8,774 nt of DNA from positions 1-8,774 of the forward strand of contig JAOZIG010000226.1 of the NCBI GenBank assembly GCA_026014515.1. Reading direction: 5' to 3'. Source of the DNA: Candidatus Bathyarchaeota archaeon. GTDB lineage: Archaea; Thermoproteota; Bathyarchaeia; TCS64. The notes beneath the pieces are model-generated. The model was given only the letters and a program-made list of their open reading frames with translations, did not search any database and had not been told where the DNA came from. Each line of letters starts with the position of its first letter. Position 1 is the first letter of the stretch. Below, piece after piece: positions 1-6,775 of the stretch. The position numbers and the translations under genes are program-made.

Positions 1-166
1 CTTGGACTGGGCAGATTCCTTGGAGGATTTAACGGCTGTCTCCGGGTTGCCCGGGGAACCTGCTTCCATGGACGTCACATAGTATCTCTAGGTTGTCCAT
101 GGGCTCAGAACTCGTGTAGATTTCTGACATGATCTTCTTATCGACTTCAAGGTATGGGTTTGTCAA
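1..166 (-). pseudogene. M28-family zinc peptidase, N-terminal part, apparently frameshifted; runs off left edge
   Basis: Reading the minus strand from a TTG at 166 gives an N-terminus containing IYTSSEPMDNLEILCD followed by VHGSRFPG. Over 24 positions (from IY to PG) it shares 13 residues with the start of the complete M28 peptidase at 1933-3363, so it is the start of a second M28 aminopeptidase/carboxypeptidase-like protein. After FPG this frame hits a TAA at 29-31. Dropping one base from the CCCCGGG run (plus-strand 50-56) shifts to a frame that stays open to base 1 and reads NPETAVKSSKESAQSK, which fits the helix expected there in M28 proteins. The TTG start is preferred over the ATG at 130 because GGAG lies 7 bases upstream and the residues between extend the family match. 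The metal ligands and catalytic residues lie outside the window. The shift may be a real disabling mutation or an assembly error. Family assignment is fairly sure; integrity is not. Confidence 0.6.
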
Positions 167-172
167 AATCTT

Positions 173-176
173 CTCC
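173..176 (-). promoter_or_regulatory. Shine-Dalgarno GGAG deciding the TTG start at 166
   Basis: The minus strand reads GCGGAGAAGATT directly before the TTG, leaving 7 bases between GGAG and the start codon. No comparable site precedes the ATG at 130, so this site favours the TTG. Confidence 0.5.
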
Positions 177-200
177 GCAGAATACGCCCACTCTTACTGA

Positions 201-208
201 TATAAAAC
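201..208 (-). promoter_or_regulatory. Candidate archaeal TATA box for the left-edge M28 gene
   Basis: The minus strand reads GGTTTTATATC. The box is centred about 26 bases upstream of a possible transcript start near 178, which would leave a short leader just including the GGAG site. It lies in the 63-base gap after the cupin stop, so the peptidase could be transcribed alone or by read-through from the cupin. Position and composition are the only support. Confidence 0.35.
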
Positions 209-229
209 CTTCAATCACATGAAACCCGC

Positions 230-559
230 CTAATCTCCTCGACTCTTCAAGACACTGGGCTCAAAAAGAAGCACCACACTCGGTGTATCAGCCTCCGGCT
301 TATGCAATACACCCTTGGGCACCACACAAAGCTGGCCTTCACCGATCTCAATCACTTCATCCTTAAGATTGATCCTGATACACCCACTGTACACCATAAA
401 CAACTCATCCTCTTCATCATGCTTATGCCAGTGATACTCACCATCAAACAAGGCAGCACGTACAACCTGATCATTCACCCGCACCACATCAACAGGACTC
501 CAAGCAGACTCAAACCCCGAAACAACTTCCCCCAGATCAATTACCGATACCAAACTCAT
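230..559 (-). CDS. Single-domain cupin protein
   Basis: A 109-residue protein that is almost entirely one cupin beta-barrel. Motif 1 is clear: GEYHWHKHDEEDELFMVYSG (residues 40-59) with metal-ligand candidates H45, H47 and E52. Motif 2, PKGVLHKP (81-88), supplies H86. All four usual metal ligands are therefore present, so it probably binds a divalent metal. Small stand-alone cupins include sugar isomerases, dioxygenases and simple binding proteins, and the sequence does not say which. It has no signal peptide and should be cytoplasmic. The ATG at 559 is chosen; an in-frame TTG three codons upstream (568) is possible but has no better ribosome site. It is divergent from the CapA-like gene and 63 bases upstream of the left-edge M28 gene on the same strand, so it may act with that peptidase, but no substrate can be inferred. 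Confidence 0.88.
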   Translation of the reverse strand: MSLVSVIDLGEVVSGFESAWSPVDVVRVNDQVVRAALFDGEYHWHKHDEEDELFMVYSGCIRINLKDEVIEIGEGQLCVVPKGVLHKPEADTPSVVLLFEPSVLKSRGD

Positions 560-589
560 CACAAACAATAATCACTATACACTGAAAAC

Positions 590-598
590 TGTTTTATC
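590..598. promoter_or_regulatory. Possible shared AT box of the divergent cupin / CapA-like promoters
   Basis: The sequence GTTTTATCC lies in the 67-base gap between the two divergent genes. Read on plus it is centred about 33 bases upstream of the CapA TTG; read on minus (GGATAAAAC) it is about 35 bases upstream of the cupin ATG. Either way transcripts would have leaders under about 10 bases, consistent with neither gene having a Shine-Dalgarno site. One box serving both directions is an inference. Confidence 0.35.
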
Positions 599-626
599 CT
601 CACCCACCACACATCATTGAACAAAA

Positions 627-1940
627 TTGCCAAAAGAAACATCATTCTTCCTAGCGGGCGACGCATTCCAAGCCCGCTGCATCCACCAATATAAAGAACA
701 AGACGATGTCAAGGAAATATTCGACCACATACAAACCGCAGACATCGCCTTCATGAACCTCGAAATCGCCATCCACGCATTCGAAGGCTACCCCATAGGC
801 GCAGGAAAATACGACGCCTACGGACAAGCAGACCCAGAAGTAGCAGCAGACGTCAAAAAACAGGGATTCAGCATCGTAAGCAGAGCCAACAACCACGCCA
901 TGGACTACACCGAAGGCGGCATGCTCGCAACAACCCAATACCTAGAAGCAGCTGGACTATACCACGCAGGCGCAGGCATGAACCTAGCAGAGGCACGAGA
1001 ACCAGCATACATGGAAACACCAAAAGGAATCGTAAGCCTCATCAGCGCCACCACATGGGAACTAGGCTTAGCTGGACACGCACGAAAAGACGTGATGGGA
1101 AGACCCGGCGTCAACCCCCTACGAATGATACCCAAATACAACCTAGACCAAGAAGACTGGGAAAGCCTCAAAAAAGTAGCAGACAAACTCGGATTACTAC
1201 CATCAGAGTACCAGAACGGCTACAACTTCCCATTCAGAGGACACAAATTCGTACCCAGCGACAAAACCATGCGTGAATATACGCCTCACCCAGTGGACCT
1301 AGCTGAAAACCTGCAAGCAGTACGCGACGCCAAACAGATCAGCGACTGGGTCATGTTCAGTCTCCACGGTCACTACGAGGAAGTAAACCCCCCAGCAGGT
1401 TACCGCGAGAAAGAGATACCATTGAAGGCAGTGGTAGACTTCGCCCATCAAGTAATAGACGCAGGCGCGGACATTTACATTGGACACGGACCACACATCC
1501 TCCGAGGTATCGAGATATACAAAGGAAAACCCATCTTCTACAGCCTAGGCAACTACATATTCCAAAGCACCCTAGCACGAAGACAACCCGCAGACCTCTA
1601 CGAACTATGGGGACTAGACGCAGAGACCACCACAGTAGAACTCTACATGACCCGCGAGAAGCCACCCAGCAAGTTCTTCCAAGACCAAGCATACTGGGAA
1701 AGCGTAGTAGCCGAACTCGACTACGAAGACAAGACACTCAAGGAGATCAGACTGATCCCCATACAACTAGACATGGACCCAGAGAAACCACTCCACGAGC
1801 AACGCACTACTGCTGGCGTCCCTCACAGAGCCTATGGAGACAAAGCTAAAAGCATCATAGAAAACATGCAGCGTCTCTGTAAACTCTATGACACCAAGAT
1901 AGAATACAAAGATGAGGTTGGAGTAATCCGCCTCAAATAA
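627..1940 (+). CDS. CapA-family (poly-gamma-glutamate synthesis type) metallophosphatase-like protein
   Basis: A 437-residue protein of the CapA family, which has a calcineurin-like metallophosphatase fold. Visible motifs: GDAF (11-14), MNLE (43-46), RANNHAMDY (86-94), SLHGHYEE (245-252) and GHGPHILRGIEIYKGKPIFY (286-305), followed by SLGNYIFQ. These supply the Asp, Asn and His residues expected for a two-metal site. There is no signal peptide or membrane segment, so it is probably cytoplasmic, unlike membrane-anchored bacterial CapA. The founding member takes part in poly-gamma-glutamate capsule synthesis, but most archaeal members have no known substrate. The TTG start is forced: an in-frame TGA lies at 618-620 and the next ATG (codon 43) would remove the GDAF metal motif. 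No Shine-Dalgarno site is seen, so a leaderless or near-leaderless message is likely. The stop overlaps the convergent M28 gene by 8 bases. Confidence 0.88.
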   Translation: MPKETSFFLAGDAFQARCIHQYKEQDDVKEIFDHIQTADIAFMNLEIAIHAFEGYPIGAGKYDAYGQADPEVAADVKKQGFSIVSRANNHAMDYTEGGMLATTQYLEAAGLYHAGAGMNLAEAREPAYMETPKGIVSLISATTWELGLAGHARKDVMGRPGVNPLRMIPKYNLDQEDWESLKKVADKLGLLPSEYQNGYNFPFRGHKFVPSDKTMREYTPHPVDLAENLQAVRDAKQISDWVMFSLHGHYEEVNPPAGYREKEIPLKAVVDFAHQVIDAGADIYIGHGPHILRGIEIYKGKPIFYSLGNYIFQSTLARRQPADLYELWGLDAETTTVELYMTREKPPSKFFQDQAYWESVVAELDYEDKTLKEIRLIPIQLDMDPEKPLHEQRTTAGVPHRAYGDKAKSIIENMQRLCKLYDTKIEYKDEVGVIRLK

Positions 1941-3363
1941 CCTCTTCCCAGCTACCACTAAGCCGGTTAAGATAGACAAGGGTCTCTGGTCTCAAACTAT
2001 CTCTATTCTTTTCAAGATACTCCTTGAGCTTAACACCCAACCTGACAGTCTCATGAATACCCGCATTATCAACAATGGCATCAATCTCTGCCTGCGTCCT
2101 CTGCGAATAACCCCACGAGTCCATGTTCAATATCTTGAAGGCCGCAACAGCCGCGTTACCCGCACACTCATGCATAGCCCGCAAATCAACCTTATCCACA
2201 GTATCAAACTTGGTGTGCCCAAAGCCACGTCCACCACGCTTAGCCGCCTCATCAGGATCACCCATAGTAGCAGTAGCCACACCCTGAAGCAGGAAAGGCC
2301 AATGATCACTATATGGACCAACCTGACTCCACAACGGAAGATCAGTACCAATCTCAGAGATAATCTCACGGAACAAAGGCTCAAGGTTAGGCCACCCATG
2401 AATACAGAAACCTTGTCGCCCCGCTCTACCCGCGGCATCAAAGTTAATCATAAACCTGATCTTCTTCATGAACTCTGGATGAGCTTCACAGTACGCCCTA
2501 CTACCATAGAGACCGATCTCCTCAGCGCCAAAACAGATGAACCTGATATTATGCTTCAAATGCTCTTTTTCCTTAGCTAGCGTACGTCCAAGCTCCATAA
2601 CAACCGCGGCTCCCGTCGCGTCATCCAGTGCACCCACCGCGATATCATGCCCCTCATAGTGAGCACCATAGACAAGCCACTCATCACTACCAGCAGTACC
2701 CCTGAGGTCACCCACCACGTTCCAAGTATCTACATCAAGATTCTTGCACTTGGTCTCAAGCCTCAGCTTTACCTTACCTTTCCGTTCAAGCATCCTTACC
2801 AGATACATGCCATCCTCATAGCTCACACCAACCGCCGGTATAATTGGACTGATACCCCCTGTTGGAGGACCATATGCCGGATAGTGGTTCATGAAAATCC
2901 ATCCCGCTGCACCAGCTAAGACGCTGCGTTGATACTTCTCACTCCTGTGAAGATACCGACTCATACCTCGTGGGTTACCGCTATTCACCATAACGATCTT
3001 GCCCGCGATCTCCTCCTTTCGCTTCTCATAGATGTCAACTGGACCCGGACCAAGGTAAACAAGCTCAGCCTCAACCACACCCTCGCTACTCATGGGCAAA
3101 GCGATACAATCAATATCCTTACTCTTGGGCGCGGTCACAGAGAGCCTGCTGGTATCCCTGATCCAGCCCGGAATAGTGAACTTCTCAAGATGCACATCCT
3201 CCAAGCCATAGCCACGCATCTTCTCAGCCATATACTCGCAGCTCTGCTTATCCATGCCGCTTCCCGGCCAACGTGAATCATACTCATCACACAGCTCAAC
3301 AACAAGGTCAAGCGGCTCTGTGCTACCGTAAATATCTCCTAAAACCCGTTCAACTGGTTTCAT
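1933..3363 (-). CDS. M28-family zinc metallopeptidase with inserted PA-like domain
   Basis: A 476-residue co-catalytic zinc peptidase. The catalytic domain shows the M28 series in order: GAHYEGH (233-239, H235), GALDDATGAA (244-253, D247 as bridging ligand), FGAEEIGLYGS (278-288, E281 general base, E282 ligand), NFDAAG (307-312, D309), SDHWPF (352-357) and GFGHTKFDTVD (380-390, H383). Residues about 85-205 form a PA-like insert between the N-terminal helix and the catalytic core. The family includes aminopeptidases and glutamate carboxypeptidases; exact specificity cannot be read. The position after the first His is Glu (E237) rather than the more common Asp. No signal peptide is present, so it is probably cytoplasmic peptide turnover. 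ATG at 3363 has no Shine-Dalgarno site but an AT box about 25 bases upstream, suggesting a leaderless transcript. It lies 38 bases past the Yip1 stop and could also receive read-through. Confidence 0.93.
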   Translation of the reverse strand: MKPVERVLGDIYGSTEPLDLVVELCDEYDSRWPGSGMDKQSCEYMAEKMRGYGLEDVHLEKFTIPGWIRDTSRLSVTAPKSKDIDCIALPMSSEGVVEAELVYLGPGPVDIYEKRKEEIAGKIVMVNSGNPRGMSRYLHRSEKYQRSVLAGAAGWIFMNHYPAYGPPTGGISPIIPAVGVSYEDGMYLVRMLERKGKVKLRLETKCKNLDVDTWNVVGDLRGTAGSDEWLVYGAHYEGHDIAVGALDDATGAAVVMELGRTLAKEKEHLKHNIRFICFGAEEIGLYGSRAYCEAHPEFMKKIRFMINFDAAGRAGRQGFCIHGWPNLEPLFREIISEIGTDLPLWSQVGPYSDHWPFLLQGVATATMGDPDEAAKRGGRGFGHTKFDTVDKVDLRAMHECAGNAAVAAFKILNMDSWGYSQRTQAEIDAIVDNAGIHETVRLGVKLKEYLEKNRDSLRPETLVYLNRLSGSWEEVI

Positions 3364-3377
3364 GGAGTATGATACGC

Positions 3378-3390
3378 TATAAGATAAATA
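3378..3390 (-). promoter_or_regulatory. TATA-like promoter for the M28 peptidase (leaderless)
   Basis: The minus strand reads TATTTATCTTATA, centred 20-25 bases before the ATG at 3363. Archaeal TATA boxes lie about 25 bases before the transcript start, so transcription would begin at or near the ATG, in line with the missing ribosome site. Confidence 0.45.
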
Positions 3391-3395
3391 GAATT

Positions 3396-3410
3396 ACCGG
3401 GTTACCCGGT
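3396..3410. repeat. Perfect 7-bp inverted repeat over the Yip1 stop codon, next to the M28 promoter
   Basis: ACCGGGTTACCCGGT has 7-base arms around one central base. It includes the stop codon of the Yip1 gene (3402-3404) and ends 5 bases upstream of the M28 AT box. As RNA from the operon it could fold as a 5-bp stem with a GUAAC loop followed by a U-rich stretch, like a weak terminator. As DNA it could be an operator at the M28 promoter. The sequence cannot separate the two. Confidence 0.45.
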
Positions 3411-4046
3411 GAAATAGTTGATGAGGAAATAGACCACGCTAGGTAATAGTACAACCATCACTGAGCGAGTACGACTCAACTCATAGTTCTCCTCAACCGC
3501 CAAGACAAGCAAGGCGATAGTCGCTATACCCCAGAGGTTCATCAGGTTCGCCCCTATGAAAGCAGTCAAAATCTTACCTAGACTCCTGTAGGAGACGAAA
3601 TAGCTTGCCAGTGAGGCAGAGTCCATTATAGATGCATCAACAACACGTATCAACTGATTCAACAAGCTAGGCACAGACGCGAAACCATGCAGTGCAAACA
3701 TACGTTTCATAGACCCATTTCCCCCGCTTAGCTTCCCAAGTCCATGCATAAGCAGTGTAGAGGCACTCCATCCCACAAGAATAGAGATACCTGCGCCAAT
3801 ACCGGCGAAGAGCCCCATGGAGCCTTCTATCTGACTGGTATCAACGCCCTCAAGCTGAGGCGACAAGACGCTGAGAGGTATTTTCCCTAAATACAACATG
3901 CTACTGTATGCCGCCAATAACACCATTACAAACATAACGATAAGTCCTTTAGTCCGGTCTCCCTCGTCAACTGTACTGAAAATCTGCCGGGGCTTGTATA
4001 ATACCCCGGTTACTTGTCCTATAAATCCCGGTTTTTCATCACTCAT
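3402..4046 (-). CDS. Yip1-domain integral membrane protein
   Basis: A 214-residue membrane protein. The start GFIGQVTGVLYKPRQIF (7-23) is the amphipathic opening typical of prokaryotic Yip1-domain proteins, followed by hydrophobic segments at about 33-53, 78-101, 118-135, 157-184 and 194-212. In eukaryotes Yip1 proteins act in vesicle traffic; the archaeal and bacterial members have no established role but often sit beside transporters. The ATG overlaps the permease stop by 8 bases, and a GGAGG site (4056-4060) lies 9 bases upstream inside the permease's conserved C-terminal coding sequence, so translation is coupled. This argues for a partner or accessory role with the ABC machine. It is the last gene of the operon. 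Confidence 0.85.
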   Translation of the reverse strand: MSDEKPGFIGQVTGVLYKPRQIFSTVDEGDRTKGLIVMFVMVLLAAYSSMLYLGKIPLSVLSPQLEGVDTSQIEGSMGLFAGIGAGISILVGWSASTLLMHGLGKLSGGNGSMKRMFALHGFASVPSLLNQLIRVVDASIMDSASLASYFVSYRSLGKILTAFIGANLMNLWGIATIALLVLAVEENYELSRTRSVMVVLLPSVVYFLINYFTG

Positions 4047-5232
4047 GTCTTAACGCCTCCACAGGGTTCATGTTACTCGCCCTGTAAGCAGGATACAGTC
4101 CCGACGCTATACTTGTCGCGACTGCGAAAACGACTACCTCAAACCCAAGCATAATTGAGCTAGACGTAGCCAAATCTATGAAGCTTCCTATAACTCCAGC
4201 TAAAAGATACCCAAAGCCCGCGCCGACGGCTCCACCAATCATCCCCGTAAGCATGGCTTCGGTGAGAAACATCAACAAAACATCAAGACTCTTGGCTCCA
4301 ATAGCCTTCATTGTACCAATCTCCTTTGTACGCTCCATGACGCTAACCGTCATGGTATTAATAATACCTACACCAGCAACAACCAAGCTGATACCAGCTA
4401 TACCACCCAGCACAGACTGAATCGTCCCAAGAATGGACTCCACTTGTTCCTGAGCTGAAGCGGCTGTAACCACTGTAGCCCTGTCCCCCATCTTCTCCTC
4501 AATCCCATCTGCGGCTGCGTCAACCACCTCGATGCTGTCGGCTTGAGCCAAAAAGTAACTGAACTCGTTTCCAGTCTCATATAGCTGCTGAGCCGTCTTC
4601 AACGGAATCGCAATAGAGTCATCAAGATTCGCCCCAAAACTACTCCCAGTCTCCTTAAGAATCCCAATAACCCTTAGTGTCAACTCCTTTTCCACATCAT
4701 CAACAGTCGCGGTAATCTTGATCCTATCCCCAAGCTCCACAATAGGCTCATCAAGGTCCAACGGCTGCGCGATATTCGCCCCAACAATTACCACAGCTGC
4801 GTCTGATTGCACAAAGTTACGCCCTTCCGCTAGCTCAGTGTTGGGGTTAAGCTCCTTGTATTCTCTCTCAACCCCATACACATCGGTGGCAAAATATCGT
4901 CCCTCGATAGTATACTCCGCGATCTTATTCGCGATAATGGGCGTAACCCCCTTCACATAGTCAACCCTGCTGATGATGTCCAAGTCACGCCAATTCAGGG
5001 TTCCTCCCGTCATGGTGAACTGCGATTCCATCTCACCCGGCATGATAATCAAGTTGCTAGGACCAAAAACATTCAACTGACCAGTAACGCTATCCTGAAG
5101 CCCCTCCGTGATACTAATCAAGCCAGTGATCGCCGCACACCCAATGAGAATACCCACAAGGTTAAGGGCAAACCTGAACTTACGTCCTTTCAAGCCGTTA
5201 ACGGCTATGAGAAGGGTATCAACAGGGTTCAA
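4039..5232 (-). CDS. ABC transporter permease, MacB/FtsX type
   Basis: A 397-residue permease with the four-helix MacB layout: an N-terminal membrane helix (about 21-42), a large extracytoplasmic MacB core domain (about 45-265), then three helices (about 273-296, 320-349 and 363-381). Two strongly conserved family stretches are visible: the region after helix 2 at 287-313 (GVGIINTM, then MERTKEIGTMKAIGA) and the C-terminal GLYPAYRASNMNPVEALRHE (378-397). In bacteria this class does mechanical work outside the membrane, such as driving efflux through MacA-TolC or extracting lipoproteins, instead of moving substrate through a central channel. The start is TTG at 5232, supported by GGAG 7 bases upstream. 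It follows the secreted protein gene by 10 bases. The substrate is unknown. Confidence 0.93.
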   Translation of the reverse strand: MNPVDTLLIAVNGLKGRKFRFALNLVGILIGCAAITGLISITEGLQDSVTGQLNVFGPSNLIIMPGEMESQFTMTGGTLNWRDLDIISRVDYVKGVTPIIANKIAEYTIEGRYFATDVYGVEREYKELNPNTELAEGRNFVQSDAAVVIVGANIAQPLDLDEPIVELGDRIKITATVDDVEKELTLRVIGILKETGSSFGANLDDSIAIPLKTAQQLYETGNEFSYFLAQADSIEVVDAAADGIEEKMGDRATVVTAASAQEQVESILGTIQSVLGGIAGISLVVAGVGIINTMTVSVMERTKEIGTMKAIGAKSLDVLLMFLTEAMLTGMIGGAVGAGFGYLLAGVIGSFIDLATSSSIMLGFEVVVFAVATSIASGLYPAYRASNMNPVEALRHE

Positions 5233-5239
5233 GTTTATT

Positions 5240-5243
5240 CTCC
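5240..5243 (-). promoter_or_regulatory. Shine-Dalgarno GGAG deciding the TTG start of the permease
   Basis: The minus strand reads ATAGGAGAATAAACTTG, a 7-base spacing. The first G of GGAG is also the last base of the preceding gene's TAG stop codon, so ribosomes ending there are placed to restart, suggesting translational coupling. Confidence 0.6.
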
Positions 5244-6775
5244 TATGGTCCTAGTCCGAAGAGTCTCCTAATCCACACCCAGAAACCACCATCTTGAGGC
5301 TCAGGCGTATCATCTAACTGTTCACCGATGGTAATATCCAATCCAATCTGCTCCTCATGTTCCCTGTTCAAGTGATCCCTGTACTTGACACTGAGTCTAA
5401 GCTCATGTTCACCTTCTGGTGCATCTGAGTCTACCTTGTAGTTAATATCGAATGGTATTGGACTATCAGGGTCTACTGCTCCGATATACTCATCGCTTCC
5501 ACTTACCCGCTTGATTACGTCGTCCTCAACAACACCAATAGACACGAACTCAACACTCTCAGTACCAATCAGAAGAAGATCAGCTTCAAGCTCCTTTGTC
5601 TCTCCTGCTGATGCGGTCTCACTTGGCACATCAAGGAACTCAAAGTCGATCAATCCGTCAACCAACAGGGTCATGGTCTCAGTGATGGATTTTGATGTCC
5701 CTCGACTGCTAGTATAAGTGATTGTTGCTGTAATAGGATACTGTCCTGCAGCAGTACTGCCAGAAACCAGTAGACTATAGGTTGCTTTTGTGCTTTCACC
5801 TACGCCTAGATCACCTAAGTTGATCACGGATGGACTGATAGGTGAAACTGGACTAGAAGTTGAGAAGCTCAAGGTACCTAAAAGGTCATACGCAACAGCG
5901 CCCGTACATTCTATAGTCAGTTCAACCGTGAAGATGTCCCCAGGTAGTATTGAGTCTTCTAAAACTTTCATCTCTTCAATTGTGACTAATGTAGTTCTTA
6001 CAGCTGCTGATGATGCTACATTGATGGGAAGAGAGAAGCTCTGATGAAATCTATTGCCATCTATATCCTTGTAAGATGCTATCGCGGTTACTGAGTAGGT
6101 TCCTAACGTGGTTCCTTCAATAATGGATATAGTTGGATTAACCGTGAATGATTCTCCAGATCCAAGCTCATCGACGCTAGTTACAATGTTATTTGTTATA
6201 GTGATACTGTTTGTCAATGAAGTCAAAACTACCTTTACATCATTAATTGTCTCGTTGTCAATATTTATGAATTTAAAACTAACATCGTTAATTGCTCCCG
6301 CTTTAACCTCAATATCCTCCAATGTAGGACTATAAACAAGACTTGGTGTAAATGCCTCTGAAACAATTACTCCAATTGGAACAGTAACAATTCCTTGCAA
6401 AGCTGCCCCTGTTCTCCCATAACTTACACTTAAAGACAAGCTATATGCACCTAGAGGTAGATTTTGATCTATGTAAATAACAGGTTCATAACTAGTCTGT
6501 CTGTGTGCTTCAATTTCAGCTACTACTTGGTTAGCTTTACTTATGACTGTAATACCTGAAATGGATGATGAAAGAACAGCTTCTATGTCATAGATTTTAT
6601 AGTCTCCTGTATTTTTGAGGACTATTTTTATCTGGTTTTCTTGTCCTCCTTTTAAGTAGATGTTGCTCGCGCTCACCTGTAAGATAGGTGAGTCTGCTGC
6701 ATAGGTTGGTATGGTGCCTAGCATTATTGTTAGAATGAATGCTAGAACGATAATGGATTGTTTCTTTGTTTTCAT
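5243..6775 (-). CDS. Secreted four-repeat beta-sandwich (COG1361/CARDB-like) partner of the ABC cassette
   Basis: A 510-residue exported protein. Residues 1-27 are a signal peptide: KTKK, a hydrophobic core, then TYAAD as likely cleavage site. The rest is four tandem domains of about 110 residues (31-138, 144-253, 260-372, 377-484), each with the NEW3/CARDB-like pattern and a repeated hairpin near its end: LPLGAYSLSLSVSY, TTLGTYSVTAIASY, TAAGQYPITATITY and APEGEHELRLSVKY. No transmembrane anchor follows. The protein ends in a proline/acidic linker and the aromatic, basic tail FWVWIRRLFGLGP. COG1361 proteins are described as S-layer-like. Here the gene abuts the ATPase stop with no gap and precedes the permease by 10 bases, so an extracytoplasmic adaptor or substrate-contact role is inferred. 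The first half of the gene is more AT-rich than its neighbours. Confidence 0.82.
   Translation of the reverse strand: MKTKKQSIIVLAFILTIMLGTIPTYAADSPILQVSASNIYLKGGQENQIKIVLKNTGDYKIYDIEAVLSSSISGITVISKANQVVAEIEAHRQTSYEPVIYIDQNLPLGAYSLSLSVSYGRTGAALQGIVTVPIGVIVSEAFTPSLVYSPTLEDIEVKAGAINDVSFKFINIDNETINDVKVVLTSLTNSITITNNIVTSVDELGSGESFTVNPTISIIEGTTLGTYSVTAIASYKDIDGNRFHQSFSLPINVASSAAVRTTLVTIEEMKVLEDSILPGDIFTVELTIECTGAVAYDLLGTLSFSTSSPVSPISPSVINLGDLGVGESTKATYSLLVSGSTAAGQYPITATITYTSSRGTSKSITETMTLLVDGLIDFEFLDVPSETASAGETKELEADLLLIGTESVEFVSIGVVEDDVIKRVSGSDEYIGAVDPDSPIPFDINYKVDSDAPEGEHELRLSVKYRDHLNREHEEQIGLDITIGEQLDDTPEPQDGGFWVWIRRLFGLGP

Noticed and set aside
50..56. Programmed ribosomal frameshift in the left-edge M28 gene
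   Set aside because: The CCCCGGG run is not a known slippery heptamer and M28 genes are not known to use recoding. Mutation or assembly error is simpler.
302..571. Open frame on plus strand opposite the cupin
   Set aside because: It lies wholly within the cupin gene's complement, has no family features, and the cupin frame has complete motifs.
1357..1737. 126-codon open frame on minus strand inside the CapA-like gene
   Set aside because: Arg/Leu/Cys-rich shadow translation; the plus-strand frame holds the conserved CapA motifs.
2053..2580. 175-codon open frame on plus strand opposite the M28 peptidase
   Set aside because: Arg/Thr/Leu-rich translation with no domain, wholly antisense to a gene with intact catalytic motifs.
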